Of a stretch of 64,000 nucleotides of DNA, positions 1 through 9,075 are shown in pieces. Each line of letters starts with the position of its first letter. Positions within the stretch are counted from its first letter, which is position 1. Both the position numbers and the translations under genes were made by a program. The notes under the pieces were generated by a model, which was not told the DNA's origin, searched no databases, and saw only the letters and a list, made by a program, of their open reading frames with translations. Source of the stretch: UBA2199 sp964628035 (GTDB lineage Bacteria > Acidobacteriota > Aminicenantia > UBA2199); NCBI GenBank assembly GCA_964628035.1, contig CAZVPI010000001.1:310001-374000 (forward strand), written 5' to 3'.

Positions 1-1149
<1,149 letters not shown>

Positions 1150-1158
1150 GGTGCCGTC

Positions 1159-1187
1159 ATTATACCGGAGCACCGACCGTTTCGCAA
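1159..1187 (-). promoter_or_regulatory. secA sigma70-type promoter
   Basis: On the minus strand TTGCGA (1187-1182) and TATAAT (1164-1159) are separated by exactly 17 bp. The -10 box ends 9 nt before the secA ATG, leaving almost no 5' leader. Confidence 0.75.
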
Positions 1188-1216
1188 CCAATCCCCACCG
1201 CCGCTGCGGGCCGCCG

Positions 1217-1245
1217 TTGACAAGCCGCCGGCGCGGCGCTATCCT
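1217..1245 (+). promoter_or_regulatory. ppsR promoter, leaderless geometry
   Basis: TTGACA (1217-1222), 17 bp, then TATCCT (1240-1245), followed by only 6 nt before the ATG at 1252. It is back-to-back with the secA promoter; the two -35 boxes are about 30 bp apart. Confidence 0.7.
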
Positions 1246-1251
1246 GAAGCC

Positions 1252-2103
1252 ATGGCCGGCCGCCGCAAGGAGTTCAAGCGCTTCGTGTTCGCCGTCTCCG
1301 ACGCCACGGGCAAGACCTGCGAGACTGTGGTGCTGGCGGCGCTCAGCCAGTTCAAGACCACGCAGATCGAGCTGGAGACGCTCTCCAATGTCCGCACCCT
1401 GGAGCAGGTGCGCGACGTCTGCGCGCGGGCGGCGTCGGTCAACGGCGTGATCATCTATACCATGGCCTCTCCCGAGCTGCGCCACGAGATCACCGAGCTG
1501 GGGAGGCTGAACGGCGTGCCCACCGTCGACATCCTGGGCCCGGTGCTCACCCGCCTTTCCGATCTGCTGGAGATATCGCCCCTGGCCAGGCCCGGCCTGT
1601 TCCACCAACTGGACCAGGATTATTTCCAGCGAATCGAGGCGGTCGACTTCACCATCAAGCACGACGACGGCCGGCGGCTGGAGACGATCGCCAATGCCGA
1701 GATCGTCCTGCTGGGCGTTTCGCGGGCCTCCAAGACGCCGGTCAGCATATACCTTTCCTACCGGGGCTGGAAGGTGGCCAACGTGCCGATCCTGGCCAAC
1801 GAGGAGCCGCCGGCCGAGCTAGACGCCATCGACCAGCGGCGCATCGTCGCCCTGACCATCCAGCCCAAGCGCCTGGAGGCGATCCGCCGCGAGCGGCAGA
1901 TCAGGATCCACGGGGCGGGGAGCTCGGACTACGTCGATCCGGAGGCGATCCGCCGCGAGTCGCTCTTTGCCCTGCGCCTGTACGAGAGCCGGCAGTGGCC
2001 CATCCTGGACGCGACCTACAAGTCGATCGAGGAAACGGCCACCGAGGTGATGCGGCTGATCTACGCCCGCTCGGGGATCAAGAAGGGGAACGTCCCCTAT
2101 TGA
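1252..2103 (+). CDS. ppsR: Pyruvate phosphate dikinase / PEP synthase regulatory protein (DUF299 kinase-pyrophosphorylase)
   Basis: Proteins of this family both phosphorylate (using ADP) and dephosphorylate a threonine of pyruvate phosphate dikinase or PEP synthase, and so switch gluconeogenic PEP formation. The 283-residue product begins FVFAVSDATGKTCETVV and contains the family P-loop LLGVSRASKTPVSIYLSYRG near residues 150-169, followed by KVANVPI. The open frame extends far upstream, but that part is antisense to secA. The ATG at 1252 is chosen because the family N-terminus starts there and a consensus promoter lies 6 nt upstream. The target enzyme is not in this window. Confidence 0.93.
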   Translation: MAGRRKEFKRFVFAVSDATGKTCETVVLAALSQFKTTQIELETLSNVRTLEQVRDVCARAASVNGVIIYTMASPELRHEITELGRLNGVPTVDILGPVLTRLSDLLEISPLARPGLFHQLDQDYFQRIEAVDFTIKHDDGRRLETIANAEIVLLGVSRASKTPVSIYLSYRGWKVANVPILANEEPPAELDAIDQRRIVALTIQPKRLEAIRRERQIRIHGAGSSDYVDPEAIRRESLFALRLYESRQWPILDATYKSIEETATEVMRLIYARSGIKKGNVPY

Positions 2104-2430
2104 AGGGATTCCTCATCACAAGAACCGATTTCGAAACAAAGCCCAAGCTGCAAATTCCAATCTCCTGGCTGGGGCGCTGTGCCCAAAACCAAGCCAAGGA
2201 GCGATCGAGATAGTGGCAGCGGTGGTGGCGGGCCACTCCAGTGTTTCGGCCTTCACTTTTACCTTTTGCCTTTCAAGCGCCCTGGTTTGGGTCATGTCAT
2301 CCCCGCCAGGGGGAATGGTTCCTTGGTTCTTGGTGTTTGCTTGGAACTGGGTGCTTTCGTCTTGCCAGAAGCCACGCTTATTATGTCGGGACTTGAAAAA
2401 TTTCTTGAGCAGAGTGCGGGGAAATAAGGC
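2104..2430. repeat. Convergent intergenic gap holding three kinds of short-period repeat
   Basis: No credible gene lies between ppsR and the S1 gene. The gap holds a CCCAAGC..CAAATTCCAA segment (about 2140-2160) that recurs near 24028-24058; a hexamer array of AGTGGC/GGTGGT type (2212-2232); a TTTTACC/TTTTGCC heptamer array (2251-2276); and a TTGGTTC/TTGGTGT heptamer array (about 2318-2350). All four themes recur in other gaps of the window. No convincing terminator hairpin was found. Confidence 0.6.
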
Positions 2431-3651
2431 CTAGTCGCGGTCTCCGGGCAGGGCGGCGTCGAGAAGCCCGGCCAAGGCGCTGCGCTTCTCCCGGCGCGCC
2501 TCCTCCTCGTTCATGTGCCGCAGCTCGCGGCTGAAGTCCTCCTCGGGCTCCTCCATGCTCAGGGAGAGGGTCTTGCGCTCGGGATCGACGGCCAGGATGC
2601 GCACCTGCACCTCGTCGCCGACGGTGAGGATCTCCTTGGGATGCTGGATGCGGCGGCCGGTCCCCAGCCGCGAGACGTGCAGCAGGCCGGTCACGCCAGG
2701 CAGCAGCTCGACGAAGGCTCCGAAAGGCTTCATGTGCACGACGCGTCCGGTGAGCTCGGAGCCGACCGCCAGGCGGTCGCCGGCGGCGGTCCAGGGGTCG
2801 GGAAGCAGCGCCTTGAGGCTCAGCGAGATCTTGCCGGCGTCGCGGTCGAGGCGCAACACCGACACCTTGAGCTCCTGGCCCGGTTTCAGGGCATCCTTGG
2901 CGCTGGCCACTTTCTGGTAGGAAATCTCCGACACGTGCAGCAGCCCCTCGGCGCCGCCGATGTCGACGAAGGCCCCGAAGTCGTGCACCGACGTGACCCG
3001 GCCTTCGCGCACCTGGCCGGTCTCCAGCTCGCTCCATAGGCGCCGGGCGCGGTCACGCTCCTCGGCCTGCAGCAGCTCCTTGCGGCTGAGCACGATGTTG
3101 CGTCCGTCTTCCTCGAACTGCGTGATCAGGAAGGAATAGGCCTGCTCCAGGTGCGCCTCGGCATTCTGGCAATAGCTGCGCTCGATCTGCGAAATGGGGC
3201 AAAAGGCCTTCTGGCCCAAGACCTGGACATCGAAGCCCCCCTTGTTCACCGCCTTGACCTTGCCTTCGACCGGCAGGCGGGCGGCATGGGCCTCGCGCAG
3301 CATGGCCAGCGACGGCGAATCCTTGGCGGCGCGGGCTTCGCCGCGGCCTCCCTGGCGCAGGCGAGCTGTGCAATGGAAGATGCCGTCGCGGAAGGAGGTC
3401 ACCAGGACCTGCAGCGGGTCGCCGGGCTGGACGGTCAGTTCGCCGCGGCGCTCGCACTCCTCGCGGTCGATCATCCCCTCGGCGCGGACGCCGAGGTCGA
3501 GGAACACCGTGTCCCGGCCGATGGAGATGACCTTGCCCGTGGCGACTTCGCCGACCCGCACGCGGGTGGCGGGACGGAAGGATGCGTTCAGCATGTCGGC
3601 GAAGCTTTCTTCGCCCAGCGGTGATGGCGTGGCGACCTGGTTTTCCTTCAT
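2431..3651 (-). CDS. S1 RNA-binding domain protein (ribosomal protein S1-like, four S1 repeats)
   Basis: The product has 406 residues with four OB-fold S1 repeats, roughly at 35-100, 115-180, 210-280 and 295-370. The last two carry the classical signatures VHDFGAFVDIGGAEGLLHVSEIS and MKPFGAFVELLPGVTGLLHVSRL; the first has DTVFLDLGVRAEGMI. S1 proteins bind mRNA and help load it on the ribosome. Four repeats fits the shorter S1 homologues of non-proteobacterial lineages rather than the six-repeat RpsA. The gene is monocistronic, with a strong promoter about 58 nt upstream and a weak purine-rich site (CAGGGAA) before the ATG. It could be rpsA or a paralogue. Confidence 0.85.
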   Translation of the reverse strand: MKENQVATPSPLGEESFADMLNASFRPATRVRVGEVATGKVISIGRDTVFLDLGVRAEGMIDREECERRGELTVQPGDPLQVLVTSFRDGIFHCTARLRQGGRGEARAAKDSPSLAMLREAHAARLPVEGKVKAVNKGGFDVQVLGQKAFCPISQIERSYCQNAEAHLEQAYSFLITQFEEDGRNIVLSRKELLQAEERDRARRLWSELETGQVREGRVTSVHDFGAFVDIGGAEGLLHVSEISYQKVASAKDALKPGQELKVSVLRLDRDAGKISLSLKALLPDPWTAAGDRLAVGSELTGRVVHMKPFGAFVELLPGVTGLLHVSRLGTGRRIQHPKEILTVGDEVQVRILAVDPERKTLSLSMEEPEEDFSRELRHMNEEEARREKRSALAGLLDAALPGDRD

Positions 3652-3708
3652 GGACTATTCCCTGCCTGATCTCAGTGATTGATTTGGCCGTCCAAGATTG
3701 GACACCCT

Positions 3709-3737
3709 ATTGTATTGCGGAACGGCCTCCGTGTCAA
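3709..3737 (-). promoter_or_regulatory. Promoter of the S1-domain gene
   Basis: TTGACA (3737-3732), 17 bp, TACAAT (3714-3709) on the minus strand. Here a normal 5' leader of about 50 nt precedes the ATG at 3651, unlike the leaderless units. Confidence 0.75.
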
Positions 3738-3781
3738 GGGGGCGGCCGCCGCCGCTGCGCCCCCCTCGGGGCGGAAACAGG

Positions 3782-4204
3782 TTAGCTCTGGCCGTTTCCC
3801 GTGATCCTGCCCTTGCGCTTCTCGGTGAAGACGTCGGGGGTCAGCGCCTGCCCCTTGTGGGTGTGGACCTCGCCGTCCATGAAGGCCCCCTCGGCGATGG
3901 CGATCTTCTGGCAGACGATGTCCCCTTCCAAACGGCCACTGGCGCGGACCTCGACGCGGCCGGCGACCTTGACCCGCCCCTGGATCCTTCCGCACAGCAC
4001 CAGATTGCCCGCGGAGACCTGGCCCCGCACCGTGCCCGACTCCTCGATGAACAGCAGGCCGGTGATCGCGATATCTCCCTCCAGCTCGCCCGCGAGCAGC
4101 ACGTCGCCCGGCCCGGACAGGGAGCCGGTGACGCGCGTGCGGCCCAGCAGAAGCGATTTGCCGTCGGGGTCGGTGAAGCTCTCGCTGACTCTCTTGTTCT
4201 CCAT
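3782..4204 (-). CDS. Bactofilin family cytoskeletal protein
   Basis: Bactofilins polymerise into nucleotide-independent beta-helical filaments that scaffold cell-shape, wall or motility proteins at the inner membrane. The 140-residue product has the repetitive right-handed beta-helix pattern (GSLSGPGDVLLAGELEGDI, GTVRGQVSAGNLVLCGRIQG, GRVEVRASGRLEGDI) flanked by short tails. The ATG at 4204 is preferred because AGGAG sits 5 nt upstream. An upstream in-frame ATG at 4243 overlaps the end of the preceding gene and has no ribosome site. It is probably co-transcribed with the B3/4-domain gene upstream. Confidence 0.88.
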   Translation of the reverse strand: MENKRVSESFTDPDGKSLLLGRTRVTGSLSGPGDVLLAGELEGDIAITGLLFIEESGTVRGQVSAGNLVLCGRIQGRVKVAGRVEVRASGRLEGDIVCQKIAIAEGAFMDGEVHTHKGQALTPDVFTEKRKGRITGNGQS

Positions 4205-4244
4205 GGTTTCTCCTGTCGGCAATGTATCTGGACGCTGGCTCATC

Positions 4245-4883
4245 TCAGGCGAGGAATGACCGGCGCTCGCTCACGGTGAAAAACTCGTCGAAAGCCGAGC
4301 CTGTCGCCGAGACGATGTCCGGGAGGCGCGGGTCGCCGGGAAGAAAGAACAGCACCTGCAGGATGTCGCGGCTGGCCTCGCCCACGCAGGCGCGCAGCGA
4401 ATCGGACGAGGGGTTGCCGAACGCCCCCTGTTCGTCGCGCAGCACGATCTTGCCCGCGAAGCCGAGCATCTCCTTGCGGATACCCTGGTAGCGGTCGTCC
4501 ACCCGGCCCAGGTCGATCTCGACCGCCCCCTGGATGCGCTCCAGGTCGTACAGGCCGTAGGGAACCTGGAATCGGAGCGACAGCAGGTTGGTCAGGTCCA
4601 CGAGCGGATGAACGGCTGGAAAATCGCCCCGGTCGCGCAGGCGGCGCCAAAGGGCCTCCGAGGAGGGGCGATGCCGGGTGGGATCGATGGCGAACGAGCG
4701 GTAAAGGCGCCGGGAGGCGGCGAAGCCCTCCGGGGGGGCCTTGACCTGGCGCAGCGCCTGCGTCTCCCGAGCCACGGCCTCGGCGAGAGAAGCGCCCGGG
4801 CGCGGCGCGACGCCGCGCTGGACGATGACGCCGGCGCTGAGCTTGCCGGCCAGGCGGTTTTGCAGCCCCTGCAGGTCGGCCAT
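4245..4883 (-). CDS. B3/4 domain protein (phenylalanyl-tRNA synthetase beta-like domain)
   Basis: The 212-residue product matches free-standing B3/4-domain proteins, which resemble the editing module of PheRS beta. Diagnostic stretches are RHRPSSEALWRRLRDRG, HPLVDLTNLLSLRFQVPYGLYDLE and the C-terminal ILQVLFFLPGDP. Family members are suspected to act on aminoacyl-tRNA or amino-acid derivatives in trans, but the substrate is not known. No tRNA synthetase lies beside it. It lies directly upstream of the bactofilin gene on the same strand (stop at 4245-4247), suggesting one transcript. Confidence 0.8.
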   Translation of the reverse strand: MADLQGLQNRLAGKLSAGVIVQRGVAPRPGASLAEAVARETQALRQVKAPPEGFAASRRLYRSFAIDPTRHRPSSEALWRRLRDRGDFPAVHPLVDLTNLLSLRFQVPYGLYDLERIQGAVEIDLGRVDDRYQGIRKEMLGFAGKIVLRDEQGAFGNPSSDSLRACVGEASRDILQVLFFLPGDPRLPDIVSATGSAFDEFFTVSERRSFLA

Positions 4884-4968
4884 GACGGTTTGAAAATTCT
4901 AGCACACTGTGGTAAAAAAATCTGCGCCGCGGCCGCGAAGCCGGTTGCCGCGGCTTGAGGAGCCGCCC

Positions 4969-5166
4969 ATGACGAAATTTCTGCTATGGCTCATCCTGCT
5001 GGTGATCAGTTGGCCTCTGGCCATCCTGGCCCTGGCCCTCTATCCCCTGGTCTGGCTGCTGGCCATCCCCTTCCGCCTGCTGGGCATCACGGTCAGCGCC
5101 GTCTTCGAGCTCCTGCGCGCGCTCCTGAACCTGCCGGCCAGGGTCCTGCGCGGCCCCGGCCGCTGA
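4969..5166 (+). CDS. Small membrane protein, 65 residues
   Basis: A GAGGAG site ends 7 nt before the ATG at 4969, which decides this start over an upstream in-frame GTG/ATG. The product begins MTKFLLWLILLVISWPLAI and consists of one or two hydrophobic segments (residues 4-40) followed by an amphipathic, arginine-ended tail. I do not recognise the family. It is followed after 15 nt by a drug/metabolite transporter gene, so it may be an accessory of that unit or simply a small inner-membrane protein. Confidence 0.65.
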   Translation: MTKFLLWLILLVISWPLAILALALYPLVWLLAIPFRLLGITVSAVFELLRALLNLPARVLRGPGR

Positions 5167-5181
5167 TCCCGCCTGGCGCCG

Positions 5182-6114
5182 ATGGACGATCGCAGGCAGG
5201 GGAGCCGCTTTTGGCTGGCCTGGGCCCTGGCCGCGATGGCTTTTTTTGGCCTGACCAATTTCGCCCTGGGCCATGTGGCCGAGCGCGGCGGCGGCGACGC
5301 GGAGGCCAGCGTCAAGGCGGCCATGGTCCTCTGGCTCGGCTGCGGCGTTCTCGGCCTGGCCGGAGCCGCTTTCTTCAAGGCCGCAGGGCGAGGCTTTTCC
5401 GGGATGCCCGGCCGGCGATCGCTTTGGCTGCCGGTCATGGCCGGAGCCGCCCTGGCCCTGGGCATGCTGATGCTCAAGGGCAGCCTGGCCGCCGACCCGC
5501 TGGCCAAGGGCCCCCTGGTCGCCGTCGCCTCGAGCAACTCGCTTGTCGTCGCCCTGCTGGCCTGGGTCTTCATCCGTGAGCGCCTCTCCGGCGGGCAGTG
5601 GGGCGGATTCGTCGTCATCGTCGCCGGCATCGCGGCGGTCAGCCTGAGCGGCGGCGGGCGCGCCCGTCCGGGCGCCGTCGGCCTGGCCGCGGCCGCCATG
5701 CTCCTCTTCGGGATCACGAATTTCCTGCTGAAGCTTGCCGGTAGCAGGGGGTGCGATTCGATCACGGCCGCAGTCGTCCTGTGGCTGGCCGTCGGCGCCT
5801 GCGGCGTGCTGGCCGTCGGCGGCCGCTGGCTCCTTGTTGGCCGCACGCCGCTGCTGGCCAGCCCTTTCCTGACCCTCCTGGCCTTTCTGGCCGGGGGCAC
5901 GCTGGCCCTGGGCATGCTGGCCATCAAGAAGGCGGTCACCCTGGGCCCGGCCGGTCCGGCCTCGGCCGTGTCGGGCTCCAACGCCGTCCTGGTCAGCCTG
6001 CTCGACCTGGCGCTGCTGGGCCACTGGCTGCCCTGGCTGAAGCTGGCGGGCATGCTCACGGCCGTGGCCGGCATCGTCGCCCTGGCCCTGGCGAGGCCGC
6101 TGCCGAGAACGTGA
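5182..6114 (+). CDS. EamA/DMT-superfamily transporter
   Basis: The 310-residue product has about ten hydrophobic helices arranged as two EamA repeats (roughly 10-145 and 155-300). Repeat ends carry the typical AVASSNSLVVALLAWVFIRERLS and AVSGSNAVLVSLLDLALLG patterns. DMT transporters export amino acids, nucleosides or other metabolites; the substrate cannot be read from sequence. The gene follows the small membrane protein by 15 nt and precedes a cupin gene by 21 nt, suggesting one transcript. Confidence 0.88.
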   Translation: MDDRRQGSRFWLAWALAAMAFFGLTNFALGHVAERGGGDAEASVKAAMVLWLGCGVLGLAGAAFFKAAGRGFSGMPGRRSLWLPVMAGAALALGMLMLKGSLAADPLAKGPLVAVASSNSLVVALLAWVFIRERLSGGQWGGFVVIVAGIAAVSLSGGGRARPGAVGLAAAAMLLFGITNFLLKLAGSRGCDSITAAVVLWLAVGACGVLAVGGRWLLVGRTPLLASPFLTLLAFLAGGTLALGMLAIKKAVTLGPAGPASAVSGSNAVLVSLLDLALLGHWLPWLKLAGMLTAVAGIVALALARPLPRT

Positions 6115-6135
6115 TGCGGAGGCCTGGACAAGCCG

Positions 6136-6453
6136 ATGAAGATCATCACCCAACTTACGGAGCGCGAGGGCTGGCACCTGCGGCAGGGGTTCCCCGTCCA
6201 GGTGGGAGTGAAACGGGGAGATTCCCCTTTCAGCGCCGGCCACCGCCACCGTACAATGACCGAGTACTTCCTCCTGCTTCGCGGCGAGCTGCGGCTGCGG
6301 GTGGAGGAACTGGAGTTCGAGGTAAAGCCGGGGGACCTGGTCGTGGTCGAGCCCGGCGAAGGGCACGCCGTGACCTATTCCTCTCCGGACGCCCTGCTCC
6401 TGCTGCTGATGCCGCCGCCGGTCGAGAACGACAAGGAAGAGCTTCAAGATTGA
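6136..6453 (+). CDS. Cupin-domain protein
   Basis: The 105-residue product is a single small beta-barrel with the two cupin motifs: HRHRTMTEYFLLLRGELRLRV (metal-binding HxH...E) and PGDLVVVEPGEGHAV (G..P.G..H). Stand-alone cupins are isomerases, oxygenases or sensor domains, and the substrate here is not evident. A GGAGG sequence lies about 13 nt upstream, rather far. It is the last gene of the DMT transporter unit. Confidence 0.8.
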   Translation: MKIITQLTEREGWHLRQGFPVQVGVKRGDSPFSAGHRHRTMTEYFLLLRGELRLRVEELEFEVKPGDLVVVEPGEGHAVTYSSPDALLLLLMPPPVENDKEELQD

Positions 6454-6725
6454 AGAAGGATACTTGGCAGACGGCGCACGGCTGACGGCGCACGGGAAAA
6501 ACGCTGGGACGAACTTTCATGTGAGTGGTGAAGTAGGCGATCTCAGGGAGGACGCAGGGAAGACAGAGTGAAGATAAAAGGGAAGAGAGAGCAGGAAAAG
6601 CCTGTACCGGTCTTTTTCCCACTGCTTTCCTAATTCTTCTTTGTCTTCGATGCCCAGCTGAGAATTCGGGAAAAGGGTTTCTACTTTTACCTTTTACCTT
6701 TTTCCTTTTGCCTTTGGCTTCGGGT
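6454..6725. repeat. Convergent gap with heptamer arrays (CNNACGG and TTTTRCC types)
   Basis: Between the cupin gene and psd. At 6468-6495 four CNNACGG units run into GGGAAAAA, followed at 6511-6524 by a GAACTTTCATGTGA segment; the same order is found at 22502-22556. At 6567-6600 there is a purine-rich stretch, and at 6678-6717 five TTTTACC/TTTTTCC/TTTTGCC heptamers. No gene or convincing terminator was seen. Confidence 0.6.
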
Positions 6726-7568
6726 CTACTCGGTCTTGCCCTGAAGCCGGAACAGGGGCTGTCCGACGCGCACCCGCTTCCCCTTTTCGACCAGAACGGA
6801 TTTCACCAGTGCGGCGGGCACGGCCAGGATGATCGTCGAACCCATGGCGAAATGCCCCATCTCCTCCAGCTGCCTCACCGGGATGTCACAGGAGGACCAC
6901 GCGCCGCTTTGCGGCAGGCCGTGCTCGAGAAAGCGCAACCCGATGCTGCCGACGAAGGTGGCGCCGACGGCAATCATATAGAGCGGGCAGTCGCCGAAAG
7001 CGAAGCGGGTCACCGCCCGCTCGTTGCGGATGTAAAGGCGCTTCACCCGCTTCGCGGAGAAGTCATTGACCGGGAAAAGGCGGGTGCCGCCGTGAAAGCA
7101 GCCGGTGATGCGGCCCGCGACAGGATAGTGGAAGCGGTGGTAGTCGGCTGGGGAAAGATAGATCGTGGCCACGTGCCAACGATCCGCGGCAGCGACGGGG
7201 ATGGCCAGGAGTCGGCTGAGGGGATAGGTCCAGCCCTTGACCTGGGTTGCGGCATCGCCTTCGACCAGCTCCAGCCCGCTCAGCCTGCCGTCGGCCGGCG
7301 AGAGAACGGCGCCCGCGTCGGGGCGCAGCGGCCGCGTCCGCGGATGGAGCGGTCGCAGGAAGAACTCGGACAGGGAGCGGTAGTCCTGCGCCTGCCCCTG
7401 GAATTCCTCCATGTCGATCCGGTAACGCCGGAGAAATCCCCGGATCATCCGCTGCGCCAGCCAGCGGGGCTGCTGCAGCCGCACGAGCCGGCCGTAAAGG
7501 CGGCTGAGCGGGATCCACGAGATAGGGGCCAGCAAGGCGCGGCCCAGGAGCTTGGATGCGGTGTTCAT
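6726..7568 (-). CDS. psd: Phosphatidylserine decarboxylase proenzyme
   Basis: This enzyme makes phosphatidylethanolamine from phosphatidylserine at the inner membrane. The 280-residue product has the family order LSEFFLRPL near 85-95, VLSPADGRLSG, YLSPADYHRFHYPVAGRI with the catalytic His region, and the C-terminal self-cleavage site as GHFAMGSTIILAVP. The Ser of GST becomes the pyruvoyl group. MGST replaces the more usual LGST, still compatible with cleavage. Its leader contains GCAGGAAACC before the ATG. Confidence 0.95.
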   Translation of the reverse strand: MNTASKLLGRALLAPISWIPLSRLYGRLVRLQQPRWLAQRMIRGFLRRYRIDMEEFQGQAQDYRSLSEFFLRPLHPRTRPLRPDAGAVLSPADGRLSGLELVEGDAATQVKGWTYPLSRLLAIPVAAADRWHVATIYLSPADYHRFHYPVAGRITGCFHGGTRLFPVNDFSAKRVKRLYIRNERAVTRFAFGDCPLYMIAVGATFVGSIGLRFLEHGLPQSGAWSSCDIPVRQLEEMGHFAMGSTIILAVPAALVKSVLVEKGKRVRVGQPLFRLQGKTE

Positions 7569-7594
7569 GGTTTCCTGCGGCCAGATCCGGAATC

Positions 7595-7623
7595 ATTCTA
7601 TCCCGGGCCGCGGTTGCCGTCAA
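7595..7623 (-). promoter_or_regulatory. psd promoter
   Basis: TTGACG (7623-7618), 17 bp, TAGAAT (7600-7595), with a 26-nt stretch to the ATG that contains an AGGA ribosome site. It is divergent from the promoter at 7653-7681. Confidence 0.72.
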
Positions 7624-7652
7624 CCTTTCCCCTGGCCCCGCTCCGGCGCTTC

Positions 7653-7681
7653 TTGCCCGCCGGGTGAAATCATGGTATTCT
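7653..7681 (+). promoter_or_regulatory. Leaderless-type promoter of the multi-pass transporter gene
   Basis: TTGCCC (7653-7658), 17 bp, TATTCT (7676-7681), then 5 nt to a TTG start at 7687. The spacing supports the TTG as the true start. Confidence 0.55.
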
Positions 7682-7686
7682 AAGCC

Positions 7687-9057
7687 TTGAATTCCCCGCA
7701 TCGCGAACTCCCCCGCCGCAAGATCGCCCTGTTCTGGCTCCCCCTGTTCTCCACCTGGCTGATGATGGGCGTGGAGGGGCCGTTCTTAGCCGCCGTCATC
7801 GCCCGCCTCGCTGACGCCAAGTTCAACCTGGCCGCCTACGGCGTCGCCTTTTCGCTGGGCATGTTCTTCGAGTCACCGATCATCATGATGCTGAGCGCGG
7901 CCAACGTGCTGGTCAAGGACCGGCGCAGCTACCTGAAGCTCAGGCGCTTCAACCTCCTGCTGAACGCCTTGATCACCCTGGCCATGTTGGGGGTATTGCT
8001 GCCGCCCGTGTTCCGCTGGCTGACCGAGGGGGTGATCGGCATGCCGGCCCCGGTGGCCGCTCTCTGCCGCCAGGCCACCCTGTTTCTCCTTCCCTGGCCG
8101 GCTGCCATCGGCTTCCGCCGCTTTTACCAGGGGCTGCTCATCGGCAACGGCCTGCCGCGTCGGGTGGCCTACGGCACCTTGGTGCGCCTCGCCTCCATGG
8201 CGGCCACGGCCCTGCTCCTCTACCGCTTTTCCTCCCTGCCCGGGTCCAGCGTGGGCGCCGCCGCCCTGTCGGCGGGGGTGGTCATGGAGGCGCTGGCCAG
8301 CCGCGCCATGGCCGTTGCCCTGGTGTGCAGGCTGCTTGACACTCCCGGCGCGCCTGGAGAGAAGCCCCTGGACAGGAGAGGGCTGGCGGCCTTTTATTTT
8401 CCCCTGGCCATGACCTCGACCCTCAGCCTGGCGGTCCACCCCCTGATGTCCTTCTTCCTGGGCAAGGCGCGGCTGCCTATCGAATCGCTGGCCGTGCTGC
8501 CGGTGGTGAATTCGCTGGCGTTCGTCTTCCGCAGTGCCGGCCTCTCGTTCCAGGAGGTGGCCATCGCCCTGTTGCGCCAGGGCGACGAAAGCCGCCCCCG
8601 GCTACGCTCTTTTGCCTGGCTTCTGGGCGCTTCGAGCTCGGGGCTCCTCGTGGCCCTGGCCTTCTCCCCGGCCGTCGACCTGTGGTTTCGCGGCGTCTCC
8701 GCCCTGACGCCCGAACTCTCGCGCCTGGCGGTCGCTCCCATCCGCATCTTTACCCTCATCCCGGCGCTGGAAGTGCTGCTGGCCTTCCAGCGCGCCCGGC
8801 TCGTCGTCGGCCGCAGGACCCGCTCGATCACGGTGGCCACGGGGCTGGAGGTCGCCGTGATCGCCGCGGCGCTGTGGCTGGCCGTCTCGGCTACCAGCCT
8901 GGTCGGCGTGACCGCGGCCGCCCTGGCCGCCTTGGGCGGCCGCCTCTGTGCCGTCACCTACCTGCACCTCAACCTTGCTGGATGGAAGCGCCCTCGGCTT
9001 CCCCGGCACAGCGGGCCTGTCCTGCGCGACGACCTCCGCGCCGCCGTCCGCTCGTAA
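7687..9057 (+). CDS. Multi-pass membrane protein of MATE/MOP or ANKH-like type
   Basis: The 456-residue product is almost wholly hydrophobic with about 12 predicted helices. It begins with a basic segment and then FWLPLFSTWLMMGVEGPFLAAVIARLADA. The helix pattern, the intramembrane GVEGP and the FFESPIIMMLSA segment suggest the MOP flippase superfamily or the related progressive-ankylosis (ANKH) group, which export lipids, polyphosphates or small anions. I cannot separate these. The TTG start is chosen because a promoter -10 box lies 5 nt upstream and no ribosome site is present. It ends 18 bp from the converging TauE gene. Confidence 0.6.
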   Translation: MNSPHRELPRRKIALFWLPLFSTWLMMGVEGPFLAAVIARLADAKFNLAAYGVAFSLGMFFESPIIMMLSAANVLVKDRRSYLKLRRFNLLLNALITLAMLGVLLPPVFRWLTEGVIGMPAPVAALCRQATLFLLPWPAAIGFRRFYQGLLIGNGLPRRVAYGTLVRLASMAATALLLYRFSSLPGSSVGAAALSAGVVMEALASRAMAVALVCRLLDTPGAPGEKPLDRRGLAAFYFPLAMTSTLSLAVHPLMSFFLGKARLPIESLAVLPVVNSLAFVFRSAGLSFQEVAIALLRQGDESRPRLRSFAWLLGASSSGLLVALAFSPAVDLWFRGVSALTPELSRLAVAPIRIFTLIPALEVLLAFQRARLVVGRRTRSITVATGLEVAVIAAALWLAVSATSLVGVTAAALAALGGRLCAVTYLHLNLAGWKRPRLPRHSGPVLRDDLRAAVRS

Positions 9058-9075
9058 AGGAGAGCGGCGCCGGGA

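Noticed and set aside
2179..2434. Two small open frames in the ppsR-S1 gap
   Set aside because: They consist of repeat-derived sequence, lack ribosome sites and resemble nothing known.
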